Assembly (NCBI RefSeq): GCF_041227145.1
Contig: NZ_JBGFSP010000003.1
Coordinates: 434,001-498,000, forward strand
Direction: 5' to 3'
Length of the DNA: 64,000 bases
Source: Bacteroides sp. AN502(2024)
Lineage (GTDB): Bacteria; Bacteroidota; Bacteroidia; Bacteroidales; Bacteroidaceae
Part shown: in pieces, positions 34,292-43,241 of the stretch
How the letters are laid out: each line of letters starts with the position of its first letter
How positions within the stretch are numbered: position 1 is the first letter of the stretch
Position numbers and translations under genes: made by a program
Notes under the pieces: model-generated
What the model was told of the DNA's origin: nothing
The model's input: only the letters and a program-made list of their open reading frames with translations
Database searches by the model: none

Positions 34292-36496
34292 ATGTATAAC
34301 ATTATCCAATTAAACGACAAAAATCTGTCGGAACTTCAAGTTATTGCCAAAGAGTTAGGCATAAAAAAAGCAGACTCATACAAAAAAGAAGACCTTGTTT
34401 ACAAAATACTCGATGAACAAGCCATTGTAGGAGCCACAAAGAAAGTTGCCGCAGATAAACTCAAAGAAGAACGCAAAAATGAAGAACAAAAGAAAAAGCG
34501 TTCACGGGTAGCTTCTACTCCCAAAGAGGACAAGATGGTTTCCGCAACAAAGAATGGAGAGACCGGCAAGACAAAAGAGGCCGCTCCTGCAAAAGCACAA
34601 CAGCCCCCCAAAAAAGAAGAAAGTACAAACAAAGAAAAAGAAACTGTTGTTGCAGAAGCTAAAGTTGAAAACACTCCTGCTCCTAAGCGTAAAGTAGGTC
34701 GCCCGCGTAAGAACCCTGAAGCAGAAGAGAAAAAGGAAGTGGAAAATACCAAACCGGCAGTACCCAAGGCAGTGGAAGCCAAACCTGTTATTGCAAAGAA
34801 AGCTACCGAAACTACGAAAGAAGCTGCTCCGACTCAACAGCAAACAGTCGAAAAGAAAGCAAAAAACAAACCGGCTGAAGAAACGAATAAACCGACTGCA
34901 GAATCCGGCAAACCTGTTGTAGAGAAAAAAACAATAGATAAACCACAAAAGAAAGCTGCACCCGTTATCGACGAAGAAAGCAATATCTTATCCAACATTG
35001 ACGACGACGATTTCATTCCAATCGAAGATCTGCCTTCTGAAAAAATAGAACTTCCTACCGAGCTATTCGGAAAATTCGAAGCAACCAAAGCAGAACCCGT
35101 ACAGACAGCACCCGAACAATCATCTCATCCGCAACAACAGCCCCAACAGCAGCAGTCGCTGCAGCAACGTCCGCGTATTGTTCGCCCACGCGACAATAAC
35201 AATAACAACAATTTCCAGCGTAACAACAATAACCAGAACCAGGCTCAAAACCAAAATCAGAACCAACAACGTTTATCGATGCCACGTGCTACTCAGCAAA
35301 ACAACACGGGTGAGAATTTTCCGGTACAACAACCGCAGGAACGCAAAGTTATTGAGCGCGAAAAGCCTTATGAATTCGATGATATCCTCAACGGAGTAGG
35401 AGTTTTGGAAATTATGCAGGATGGATATGGATTCCTCCGTTCTTCCGACTATAATTACCTTTCTTCTCCAGATGATATTTATGTATCACAGTCTCAAATC
35501 AAACTATTCGGCCTGAAAACCGGTGACGTAGTAGAAGGAGTTATCCGTCCGCCCAAAGAAGGAGAAAAATATTTCCCACTGGTCAAAGTTTCAAAGATCA
35601 ACGGACGCGACGCTGCTTTCGTTCGCGACCGTGTTCCTTTCGAACATCTGACACCACTCTTCCCGGATGAAAAGTTCAAACTTTGCAAAGGCGGTTATTC
35701 AGACTCCATGTCTGCCCGTGTTGTCGATCTTTTCGCCCCTATCGGCAAAGGCCAACGTGCTTTGATCGTTGCCCAGCCCAAAACAGGTAAAACGATCTTG
35801 ATGAAAGATATTGCTAACGCTATTGCAGCCAATCACCCGGAAGTTTATATGATTATGTTGTTGATTGACGAACGTCCGGAAGAGGTAACCGATATGGCGC
35901 GCAGCGTTAATGCAGAAGTAATCGCTTCTACTTTCGACGAACCGGCAGAACGCCACGTAAAAATTGCAGGAATCGTATTAGAAAAGGCAAAACGTCTGGT
36001 AGAATGTGGACACGACGTAGTCATCTTCCTTGATTCTATCACTCGTCTGGCTCGTGCTTACAATACGGTATCTCCCGCATCCGGTAAGGTTCTTTCCGGT
36101 GGTGTGGATGCAAATGCGCTTCATAAACCGAAACGTTTCTTCGGTGCTGCCCGTAATATTGAAAACGGTGGTTCACTGACCATTATTGCTACCGCATTGA
36201 TTGATACCGGTTCTAAAATGGACGAAGTTATCTTCGAAGAATTCAAGGGAACAGGTAATATGGAATTACAGCTCGACCGCAACCTGTCCAACAAACGTAT
36301 CTTCCCGGCAGTCAACATTACCGCATCCAGCACTCGTCGCGATGATCTGCTGCTTGATAGAACAACTCTTGACCGTATGTGGATATTACGCAAATATCTT
36401 GCAGACATGAATCCGATCGAAGCAATGGACTTCGTTAAAGACCGTTTGGAAAAAACCAAAGACAACGACGAATTCCTGATGAGCATGAACAGCTAA
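34292..36496 (+). CDS. rho: transcription termination factor Rho with disordered insertion
   Basis: RNA-dependent hexameric helicase that ends transcription. 734 residues against about 420 in E. coli. Residues 1-45 form the N-terminal helical domain ([25 protein letters not shown]). About 50-365 is an inserted low-complexity region: first Lys/Glu/Ala/Pro-rich, then Gln/Asn-rich (about 270-345, runs such as QQQPQQQQ and NNNNNN). The cold-shock-like RNA-binding domain follows ([15 protein letters not shown]), then the ATPase with Walker A PKTGKT (496-501), [12 protein letters not shown], and SGGVDANAL. Bacteroides Rho insertions of this kind have been reported to drive phase separation in the gut. 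Perfect intrinsic terminator downstream. Confidence 0.97.
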   Translation: MYNIIQLNDKNLSELQVIAKELGIKKADSYKKEDLVYKILDEQAIVGATKKVAADKLKEERKNEEQKKKRSRVASTPKEDKMVSATKNGETGKTKEAAPAKAQQPPKKEESTNKEKETVVAEAKVENTPAPKRKVGRPRKNPEAEEKKEVENTKPAVPKAVEAKPVIAKKATETTKEAAPTQQQTVEKKAKNKPAEETNKPTAESGKPVVEKKTIDKPQKKAAPVIDEESNILSNIDDDDFIPIEDLPSEKIELPTELFGKFEATKAEPVQTAPEQSSHPQQQPQQQQSLQQRPRIVRPRDNNNNNNFQRNNNNQNQAQNQNQNQQRLSMPRATQQNNTGENFPVQQPQERKVIEREKPYEFDDILNGVGVLEIMQDGYGFLRSSDYNYLSSPDDIYVSQSQIKLFGLKTGDVVEGVIRPPKEGEKYFPLVKVSKINGRDAAFVRDRVPFEHLTPLFPDEKFKLCKGGYSDSMSARVVDLFAPIGKGQRALIVAQPKTGKTILMKDIANAIAANHPEVYMIMLLIDERPEEVTDMARSVNAEVIASTFDEPAERHVKIAGIVLEKAKRLVECGHDVVIFLDSITRLARAYNTVSPASGKVLSGGVDANALHKPKRFFGAARNIENGGSLTIIATALIDTGSKMDEVIFEEFKGTGNMELQLDRNLSNKRIFPAVNITASSTRRDDLLLDRTTLDRMWILRKYLADMNPIEAMDFVKDRLEKTKDNDEFLMSMNS

Positions 36497-36503
36497 TCAC
36501 AGT

Positions 36504-36575
36504 AAACCGTAAAAGAAAACGGTGGATGAAGTGCACTTGGTCTACTTTGTCCACCGTTTTCTTTTACGGTTTTTG
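36504..36575 (+). terminator. strong intrinsic terminator of rho
   Basis: Perfect 23-bp inverted repeat: 36504-36526 (begins AAACCGTAAAAG) with 36550-36572, 23-nt loop, right arm ending in TTTTT. Far longer than needed for termination. Confidence 0.9.
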
Positions 36576-36637
36576 CTTTCAAATCAAATTACTTAATTCC
36601 AACCAGTAATGAGGACTCTTTATCCATTCATGGGATT

Positions 36638-36734
36638 AGAGGGGGTGTCAAAATCCCTTTTGAAGAAATTACCCCTGCTATAGCTATCTGTGGCAGGGGT
36701 AAATCTTTAATTTAGGCATTATGCCACACCCTCT
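36638..36734. repeat. 97-bp inverted-repeat element, copy B
   Basis: Ends AGAGGGGGTGTC and, inverted, AGAGGGTGTGGC; central stem TTACCCCTGC...GCAGGGGTAA. About 85% identical by eye to the element at 46109-46209 read on the opposite strand. Non-coding, between rho and the MATE gene. Confidence 0.8.
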
Positions 36735-36772
36735 CAAGAAAAGCAAAATTCCCTGATTATCCAGTGCAACCA

Positions 36773-36806
36773 TTTGATGCGACGAAGAAAATAAATACTA
36801 TCTTTG
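36773..36806 (+). promoter_or_regulatory. promoter of the MATE exporter gene
   Basis: TTTG at 36773-36776, 22-bp spacer, TATCTTTG at 36799-36806, 27 bp before the ATG. Confidence 0.65.
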
Positions 36807-36832
36807 CAAAGTGTAAACTTAAACACTTGATT

Positions 36833-38155
36833 ATGTACACCAACAAACAAATTTGGAGTGTCAGTTATCCGATACTACTAAGCTTGCTGGCACAAAATGT
36901 CATCAATGTCACCGACACAGCATTCCTCGGACACGTAAGCGAGGTAGCCCTTGGAGCATCGGCTATGGGCGGGTTATTCTATATATGCGTATTCACTATC
37001 GCATTCGGATTCAGTACCGGTTCGCAGATAGTCATAGCACGACGTAACGGTGAAGGACGCTATTCGGATGTTGGTCCTGTCATGATTCAAGGAGTCATGT
37101 TCTTATTCGTAATGGCACTGCTGCTATTCGGGTTCACCAAAGCATTCGGTGAGAACATCATGCGTTCGCTGGTCTCCTCTGAATCCATTTATAAAGAAAC
37201 GATGGAGTTTCTGGACTGGCGTATTTACGGATTCTTTTTCTCTTTCGTCAATGTCATGTTCCGAGCATTGTATATCGGCATTACACGTACTAAAGTATTA
37301 ACCGTCAATGCCATTGTCATGGCATTAACCAATGTCATACTGGACTATGCATTAATTTTCGGAGAGTTCGGTTTACCGGAAATGGGTATCAAAGGAGCGG
37401 CTATTGCCTCCGTACTGGCAGAAGCCTCCTCCATCCTCTTTTTCATCATTTACACATACCTCACCGTCGATTTAAAGAAATACGGTCTGAACCGCCTGCG
37501 CACATTCAACCCGGCATTGCTGATGCGGATACTTAGCATCTCCTGTTTCACGATGATGCAATATTTCCTGTCAATGGCTACCTGGTTCGTATTCTTCGTA
37601 GCCGTAGAACGGTTGGGACAACGAGAATTGGCAATTGCCAATATCGTCCGGAGTATTTACGTCGTACTATTGATTCCGGTCAACTCACTAGCCACCACCA
37701 CCAACAGCCTGGTCAGCAATGCCATAGGCTCAGGAGGCATCCAGCACGTGATACCACTCATCAACAAAATCGCCCGGTTCTCCTTTTTCATTATGCTGGG
37801 ATTAGTAGTGATATCAGCACTGTTTCCGCAGTACCTGCTCTCCGTCTACACCAGTGAAGCAGCACTCATTACAGAGTCTGTACCCTCGGTGTACGTTATT
37901 TGTTGCGCCATGCTCATCGCATCCGTAGCCAACGTGGTATTCAACGGCATCTCCGGAACAGGAAATACGCAAGCAGCCCTGTTACTCGAAACAATTACAA
38001 TCATCATTTACGGATCCTACATTGTTTTCATCGGAATGTGGCTGAAAGCACCAATCGAGTTCTGTTTTACAATTGAGATTGTGTATTACAGCTTACTGTT
38101 GATCACAAGTTATATTTATCTCAAAAAAGCAAAATGGCAGAATAAAAAAGTATAA
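36833..38155 (+). CDS. MATE-family efflux transporter
   Basis: 440 residues with 12 predicted membrane helices in two homologous halves. The first helix carries SYPILLSLLAQNVINVTDTAFLG, typical of the DinF-like branch of MATE transporters, which extrude cationic drugs or metabolites against Na+ or H+. The start is set at MYTNKQIWSV, since the longer frame covers the promoter. Substrate not predictable. Single gene. Confidence 0.93.
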   Translation: MYTNKQIWSVSYPILLSLLAQNVINVTDTAFLGHVSEVALGASAMGGLFYICVFTIAFGFSTGSQIVIARRNGEGRYSDVGPVMIQGVMFLFVMALLLFGFTKAFGENIMRSLVSSESIYKETMEFLDWRIYGFFFSFVNVMFRALYIGITRTKVLTVNAIVMALTNVILDYALIFGEFGLPEMGIKGAAIASVLAEASSILFFIIYTYLTVDLKKYGLNRLRTFNPALLMRILSISCFTMMQYFLSMATWFVFFVAVERLGQRELAIANIVRSIYVVLLIPVNSLATTTNSLVSNAIGSGGIQHVIPLINKIARFSFFIMLGLVVISALFPQYLLSVYTSEAALITESVPSVYVICCAMLIASVANVVFNGISGTGNTQAALLLETITIIIYGSYIVFIGMWLKAPIEFCFTIEIVYYSLLLITSYIYLKKAKWQNKKV

Positions 38156-38171
38156 ATACAAGAGATTTTTG

Positions 38172-38179
38172 TACATTTG
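38172..38179 (+). promoter_or_regulatory. -7 box for ffh-folD-capA
   Basis: TACATTTG about 80 bp before the ffh start; no clear -33. Confidence 0.45.
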
Positions 38180-38259
38180 CAACCTCAGATAAAGAGCAGA
38201 CGGAAAAGTCACTCTTTCACCCAAGTAAATTGTAATTAGTAATTCGTAATTAAATAACT

Positions 38260-39582
38260 ATGTTCGATAATTTAAGTGAAAGACTAGAACGGTCATTCAA
38301 AATTCTGAAAGGTGAAGGCAAAATCACCGAAATCAACGTGGCAGAGACGCTGAAAGATGTACGTAAAGCACTTCTCGATGCCGATGTAAACTACAAAGTT
38401 GCAAAGAATTTCACAGATACGGTAAAAGAAAAAGCGATTGGTCAGAACGTTCTTACAGCAGTGAAGCCAAGCCAGTTGATGGTGAAGATCGTGCATGATG
38501 AGCTTACGCAGTTGATGGGTGGAGAGACAGCCGAAATCAACATCGATGCCCGTCCGGCAGTTATCCTGATGTCAGGTTTGCAAGGTTCGGGTAAGACCAC
38601 CTTCTCCGGTAAACTGGCACGGATGCTGAAAACCAAGAAGAACCGTAAACCATTATTGGTGGCTTGTGATGTTTACCGTCCGGCAGCTATCGAACAGTTG
38701 CGTGTATTGGCAGAACAGATTGAAGTACCGATGTACTGCGAGCTGGACAGCAAGAACCCGGTAGAAATTGCACAACACGCCATTCAGGAAGCCAAAGCCA
38801 AAGGATACGACCTCGTTATCGTCGATACAGCAGGACGTCTGGCAGTAGATGAGCAGATGATGAACGAAATCGCTGCGATCAAAAAAGCAATCAATCCGGA
38901 CGAAATCTTGTTCGTAGTAGATTCCATGACTGGTCAGGACGCTGTAAACACAGCAAAAGAATTCAACGAACGTCTGGACTTCAACGGTGTGGTATTGACC
39001 AAACTCGATGGTGATACCCGCGGTGGTGCGGCTCTTTCTATCCGTTCGGTAGTAAACAAACCGATTAAGTTCGTAGGTACAGGCGAAAAGCTGGAAGCAA
39101 TCGACCAGTTCCACCCTGCTCGTATGGCCGACCGTATCCTCGGTATGGGCGACATCGTTTCATTGGTGGAGCGTGCTCAGGAACAGTACGACGAAGAAGA
39201 AGCCAAACGCTTACAGAAGAAAATAGCCAAGAACCAATTCGACTTCAACGACTTCCTTAGCCAAATTGCACAAATCAAGAAGATGGGTAATTTGAAAGAC
39301 CTCGCTTCCATGATTCCGGGAGTAGGAAAAGCAATCAAAGATATTGATATTGACGACAATGCTTTCAAAAGTATCGAAGCCATCATCTATTCCATGACTC
39401 CGGCAGAACGTTCCAACCCGGAGATTCTGAATGGCTCACGCCGTACGCGTATCGCCAAAGGTAGCGGAACGACTATTCAGGAAGTAAACCGCCTATTGAA
39501 ACAGTTCGACCAAACACGCAAAATGATGAAAATGGTGACTAGCGGTAAGATGGGTAAGATGATGCCCAAGATGAAAAGATAA
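38260..39582 (+). CDS. ffh: signal recognition particle protein Ffh
   Basis: GTPase of the SRP that targets nascent inner-membrane proteins to FtsY. 440 residues: N domain (1-90), G domain with GLQGSGKTT (P-loop, Gly109-Thr114), [22 protein letters not shown], and the Met-rich M domain ending [20 protein letters not shown]. Normal length. First of a probable operon with folD 32 bp downstream. Confidence 0.97.
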   Translation: MFDNLSERLERSFKILKGEGKITEINVAETLKDVRKALLDADVNYKVAKNFTDTVKEKAIGQNVLTAVKPSQLMVKIVHDELTQLMGGETAEINIDARPAVILMSGLQGSGKTTFSGKLARMLKTKKNRKPLLVACDVYRPAAIEQLRVLAEQIEVPMYCELDSKNPVEIAQHAIQEAKAKGYDLVIVDTAGRLAVDEQMMNEIAAIKKAINPDEILFVVDSMTGQDAVNTAKEFNERLDFNGVVLTKLDGDTRGGAALSIRSVVNKPIKFVGTGEKLEAIDQFHPARMADRILGMGDIVSLVERAQEQYDEEEAKRLQKKIAKNQFDFNDFLSQIAQIKKMGNLKDLASMIPGVGKAIKDIDIDDNAFKSIEAIIYSMTPAERSNPEILNGSRRTRIAKGSGTTIQEVNRLLKQFDQTRKMMKMVTSGKMGKMMPKMKR

Positions 39583-39614
39583 GAAGAAAGATCACCCATA
39601 AATACTCTAAAGAT

Positions 39615-40496
39615 ATGACTCTGATAGATGGAAAAGCCATTTCCGAACAAGTAAAACAAGAGATTGCAGCTGAAGTAGCCGAAATGGTGGCTCGTGGCGG
39701 TAAACGCCCCCACTTGGCTGCTATTCTGGTAGGACACGATGGTGGTAGCGAAACATATGTAGCAGCCAAAGTAAAAGCCTGTGAAGTATGTGGATTCAAG
39801 TCTTCCCTGATCCGTTATGAAAGTGATGTAACCGAAGAAGAACTGCTTGCCAAAGTACGTGAACTGAATGAAGACGCTGACGTGGACGGCTTTATCGTAC
39901 AGCTTCCCTTACCTAAACATATATCCGAGCAAAAAGTAATCGAAACAATTGATTACCGTAAAGACGTAGACGGTTTCCACCCGATTAACGTAGGCCGTAT
40001 GTCCATCGGACTTCCGTGTTACGTATCTGCTACCCCCAACGGTATCCTCGAATTATTGAAACGTTACCATATAGAAACTTCCGGAAAAAAATGCGTTGTA
40101 CTCGGCCGTAGCAATATCGTCGGCAAACCGATGGCTGCCCTGATGATGCAGAAAGCCTATCCGGGCGATGCCACAGTAACCGTATGCCACAGCCGTAGCA
40201 GAGATCTGGTAAAAGAATGTCAGGAAGCTGATATTATTATTGCTGCTTTGGGACAACCAAACTTTGTAAAAGCTGAGATGGTGAAGGAAGGTGCGGTAAT
40301 TATTGACGTAGGTACTACCCGTGTGCCGGATGCAACCAAGAAATCAGGCTTTAAACTGACCGGTGACGTGAAGTTTGACGAAGTTGCCCCCAAATGCTCA
40401 TTCATCACTCCCGTACCGGGCGGTGTTGGACCAATGACGATTGTATCGTTAATGAAAAATACACTCTTAGCCGGTAAGAAAGCCATTTACCAATGA
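39615..40496 (+). CDS. folD: methylenetetrahydrofolate dehydrogenase / methenyltetrahydrofolate cyclohydrolase
   Basis: Bifunctional cytosolic C1-folate enzyme, 293 residues. Substrate-site Tyr/Lys in [12 protein letters not shown], the QLPLPKH loop, NADP-binding [11 protein letters not shown] and the C-terminal [11 protein letters not shown] are all intact. Its stop overlaps the next gene's start by 4 bp (ATGA). Confidence 0.97.
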   Translation: MTLIDGKAISEQVKQEIAAEVAEMVARGGKRPHLAAILVGHDGGSETYVAAKVKACEVCGFKSSLIRYESDVTEEELLAKVRELNEDADVDGFIVQLPLPKHISEQKVIETIDYRKDVDGFHPINVGRMSIGLPCYVSATPNGILELLKRYHIETSGKKCVVLGRSNIVGKPMAALMMQKAYPGDATVTVCHSRSRDLVKECQEADIIIAALGQPNFVKAEMVKEGAVIIDVGTTRVPDATKKSGFKLTGDVKFDEVAPKCSFITPVPGGVGPMTIVSLMKNTLLAGKKAIYQ

Positions 40497-41653
40497 GGTA
40501 TCCCCTATTTCTGATGATTTTACTTCTCTCTTTGTCCTGTATCTCCCGGTCGCAGGCAAAGAGAGATTCCATCACCGATACCTTATCGGACAGCCTTTCC
40601 GCAACCAACAGTATCCTCCCTTCCGACACTCTGCGACTTCTTTTCGTAGGTGACCTCATGCAACATCAAGGACAAATCAACGCTGCACGAACCGCAACCG
40701 GTTATGATTATTCCACCTATTTTACATACGTCAAAGAAGAAATAAGAAGAGCCGATCTCGCTATCGCCAATCTGGAAGTGACATTAGGGGGCAAACCTTA
40801 CAAAGGTTATCCGGCTTTCAGTGCACCGGACGAGTTTCTAACCGCAATTCACGATGCAGGTTTCAATGTTTTAGTAACTGCCAATAACCATAGCCTCGAC
40901 CGCGGCAAACGCGGTTTGGAACGTACCATTCAACAAATCGACTCTTTGAACATTCCACACGCAGGCACGTATATCAATGCCGAAGCACGCGAAAAGAAAT
41001 ATCCTCTTTTATTAGAAAAGAATGGATTCCGCATCGTCCTGCTCAACTATACGTATGGAACAAACGGCATCCCTGTTACTCCTCCCAATATCGTGAACTA
41101 TATCGATACAGCCCTTATCATCAAAGACATTGAAGAGAGTAAAGCAATGAAGCCGGATGCCATCATATCTTATATGCATTGGGGACTCGAATACCAGTCT
41201 CTTCCGGACAAAGAACAAAAATTCCTCGCTGACTGGCTGATTAAAAAAGGAGTAAACCATGTCATCGGATCCCATCCTCACGTAATTCAACCCATTGAAG
41301 TTCGCACAGACAGCCTGACGAATGATAAACATCTCGTAGTATATTCGCTGGGAAATTATATTTCCAACATGTCCGCCCGCCGCACTGACGGAGGACTGAT
41401 GGTAAGAATGGAATTAGTAAAAGACAGCACCGTCCGCCTCAATCATTGTGAGTATAGCTTAGTATGGACCGCTCGCCCCATTCAATCAAGAAAGAAAAAT
41501 CATCAATTACTCCCTGTCAATTTCCCGATTGATTCCATTCCTTTACAAGCACGTAACTCTCTGAAAATCTTTGCAAATGATGCACGAACCTTTTTCAGCA
41601 AGCACAATCGGGGAATCAAAGAATATACTTTTTTCCAATATTGTCCTAAATAA
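40493..41653 (+). CDS. CapA-family lipoprotein (poly-gamma-glutamate-synthesis-like metallophosphatase fold)
   Basis: 386 residues. Lipoprotein signal with lipobox SLSC at about residue 15. Motifs [30 protein letters not shown] and GSHPHV form the calcineurin-like metal site of CapA/PgsA proteins. True polymer synthesis genes are absent, so the function in Bacteroides is unknown. Translationally coupled to folD. The current stop codon and last three residues (CPK) come from the left end of an inserted IS4-type element; removing the IS and one 8-bp duplication restores TAT-TGA and an ending FFQY. The protein is otherwise complete. Confidence 0.9.
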   Translation: MRYPLFLMILLLSLSCISRSQAKRDSITDTLSDSLSATNSILPSDTLRLLFVGDLMQHQGQINAARTATGYDYSTYFTYVKEEIRRADLAIANLEVTLGGKPYKGYPAFSAPDEFLTAIHDAGFNVLVTANNHSLDRGKRGLERTIQQIDSLNIPHAGTYINAEAREKKYPLLLEKNGFRIVLLNYTYGTNGIPVTPPNIVNYIDTALIIKDIEESKAMKPDAIISYMHWGLEYQSLPDKEQKFLADWLIKKGVNHVIGSHPHVIQPIEVRTDSLTNDKHLVVYSLGNYISNMSARRTDGGLMVRMELVKDSTVRLNHCEYSLVWTARPIQSRKKNHQLLPVNFPIDSIPLQARNSLKIFANDARTFFSKHNRGIKEYTFFQYCPK

Positions 41654-41673
41654 ATTGGGAGAACAAATAAAAA

Positions 41674-41733
41674 GGAAGTAGAACTAAGGTAAAATGACTA
41701 CCTTAGTAGCGAGCCACCAACTCATCTACTTCC
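41674..41733 (+). promoter_or_regulatory. transposase-leader hairpins ending 1 nt before the start codon
   Basis: Outer pair GGAAGTAGA (41674-41682) with TCTACTTCC (41725-41733); inner perfect hairpin ACTAAGGTA (41683-41691) with TACCTTAGT (41699-41707). The structure would cover the ribosome entry region, as in other IS elements that block translation from read-through transcripts. Confidence 0.6.
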
Positions 41734-41734
41734 T

Positions 41735-42886
41735 ATGGCAAATATAACACTTTTCGCACAGGTAATATCACATCTCCCGAAAGAAAATATCAGGAAAATC
41801 ATAAAATCTTCGGGGTCAGACAAGCATTGTAAGGGCTACAATACATGGAGTCAGTTTGTTAGCATGATTTTCAGCCAATTCTCAGGATGTGATTCAGTCA
41901 GAGATATCTCAAACGGGCTGAAATCAGCCACCGGCAACCTCAATCATTTGGGAATCAACCGTGCACCATCCAAGTCAACGGTAGCATATCAGAACGCCAA
42001 CCGAGACAGTTCGGTTTTTCGCGGCATATTCTACTCGTTGTTTCAGTATTTCGGACAGCAAGCCCTATGGCAACGAAGAAAGTTCCGTTTCAAGATGCCG
42101 ATAAAACTGCTCGACTCCACATTGGTGTCATTGACTCTGTCAATATATGACTGGGCACATTACACTACCACCAAGGGGGCGGTCAAGATGCACACGCTAT
42201 TGGACTATGACAGTCTTTTGCCGGAGTTCGTGAATATCACCGATGGCAAAACCACCGACAACAAAGCTGCTTTTGATATTGAGTTACATCCGTATAGTAT
42301 TGTAGTAGCCGACCGAGGCTACTGTGACTACTCATTGCTGAATAATTGGGACAGCAGCAACGTGTTCTTTGTAGTGCGTCATAAAGACAATATCCGGTAC
42401 AAAGCCATAGAGGAGTTGCCTTTGCCTGAAAAACACGCTCAGAATGTACTTATTGACGAAATAATCGAGTTCGAACTCTCGGCGGCCAAATCCAAATATC
42501 CCAAACGTTTACGTCGCATCGCAGTATGGAACGATGAACACGGTTTTGAAATTGAGTTACTCACAAACAACTTCACATTGGCAGCATCAAGCATAGCGGC
42601 TCTGTACAAGGCTCGGTGGAACATAGAAATCTTCTTTCGCAACCTCAAGCAACTGCTACGCATCAAGAGCTTTATCGGCACATCCCGCAATGCCGTAGAG
42701 ACCCAAATATGGACTGCTATGACTACAATGCTGATTCTGACATGGCTAAAGCACATCGCAAGATACAAATGGGCATTGGCTAACCTTGTGGTCACCCTCC
42801 GGCTGAACACATTTACCAAAATCGACCTCCAAAAATGGCTTGATCAACCATTTACACCACCTCCCGAAACCATCGAAAACGATTAG
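41735..42886 (+). CDS. IS4-family transposase (DUF4372 N-terminus)
   Basis: 383 residues, intact frame. N-terminal DUF4372-like domain (SWxxF-type NTWSQFVSMIFSQFSGCDSVRDI), then the DDE core: first Asp in LLDSTLVSL, second in VADRGYCDY, and the YREK-like signature YKARWNIEIFFRNLKQ with catalytic Glu. Likely active or recently active, judged by intact terminal repeats and target duplication. Read on the plus strand, downstream of capA and upstream of tRNA-His. Confidence 0.95.
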   Translation: MANITLFAQVISHLPKENIRKIIKSSGSDKHCKGYNTWSQFVSMIFSQFSGCDSVRDISNGLKSATGNLNHLGINRAPSKSTVAYQNANRDSSVFRGIFYSLFQYFGQQALWQRRKFRFKMPIKLLDSTLVSLTLSIYDWAHYTTTKGAVKMHTLLDYDSLLPEFVNITDGKTTDNKAAFDIELHPYSIVVADRGYCDYSLLNNWDSSNVFFVVRHKDNIRYKAIEELPLPEKHAQNVLIDEIIEFELSAAKSKYPKRLRRIAVWNDEHGFEIELLTNNFTLAASSIAALYKARWNIEIFFRNLKQLLRIKSFIGTSRNAVETQIWTAMTTMLILTWLKHIARYKWALANLVVTLRLNTFTKIDLQKWLDQPFTPPPETIEND

Positions 42887-43000
42887 GGGGGATTGATTTT
42901 GAACTCTCGAGGCTATACTTAACAGTATAGTCAGTTAGCTCATGCTCAAAATTTATTTAGGACAATATTGACTTTTTTCAAAAAAAAGATAGCAGAATCT

Positions 43001-43031
43001 TTTGGAGATTAGAAGATAATATCTATCTTTG
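43001..43031 (+). promoter_or_regulatory. promoter of tRNA-His
   Basis: TTTG at 43001-43004, exactly 19 bp, TATCTTTG at 43024-43031; a textbook Bacteroides promoter starting only 30 bp beyond the IS target duplication. Confidence 0.8.
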
Positions 43032-43056
43032 CACCGCGTTAGAGAAACGCAGACAT

Positions 43057-43131
43057 GGTGGATGTAGTTCAGTTGGTTAGAGCGTCAGATTGTGGTTCTG
43101 AATGTCGTGGGTTCGAGTCCCATCTTCCACC
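43057..43131 (+). tRNA. tRNA-His (GTG)
   Basis: Anticodon loop TTGTGGT gives GTG. The extra 5' G(-1) is encoded and pairs with discriminator C73, the histidine identity element. D-loop AGTTGGTTAGAGC and T-loop GGGTTCGAGTCCC are canonical; one U-U mismatch occurs in the acceptor stem. CCA not fully encoded. Confidence 0.96.
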
Positions 43132-43140
43132 CCTCAAAAA

Positions 43141-43178
43141 GAAACCCTTGTAAGTCAACACTTATGAGGGTTTCCTGT
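43141..43178 (+). terminator. intrinsic terminator of tRNA-His
   Basis: 15-bp stem with two wobbles (43141-43155 with 43160-43174, arms GAAACCCT/AGGGTTTC), 4-nt loop, followed by CTGTTT. Confidence 0.75.
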
Positions 43179-43241
43179 TTATAAGAAGTATAGGCTCAGT
43201 TGAGATTCGGGTTCAATTTGAAGTATCTCTCTGGAAAGTAA

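Larger units (their letters stand above)
41644..42962 (+). mobile_element. complete IS4-type insertion sequence
   Basis: 1319 bp bounded by 13-bp terminal inverted repeats TCCTAAATAAATT and flanked by an 8-bp direct repeat CAATATTG (41636-41643 and 42963-42970) that looks like the target duplication. It holds one transposase gene. The leader has nested hairpins (41674-41733); the 3' end has a short hairpin CTATAC/GTATAG (42913-42930). Since the 8-bp target is itself palindromic, the exact IS edge could be placed differently by a few bases. Confidence 0.9.

Noticed and set aside
41644..42962. Composite transposon or cargo between the IS and other elements
   Set aside because: Only one IS copy, with its own target duplication and no second copy in the window; neighbouring genes are housekeeping.
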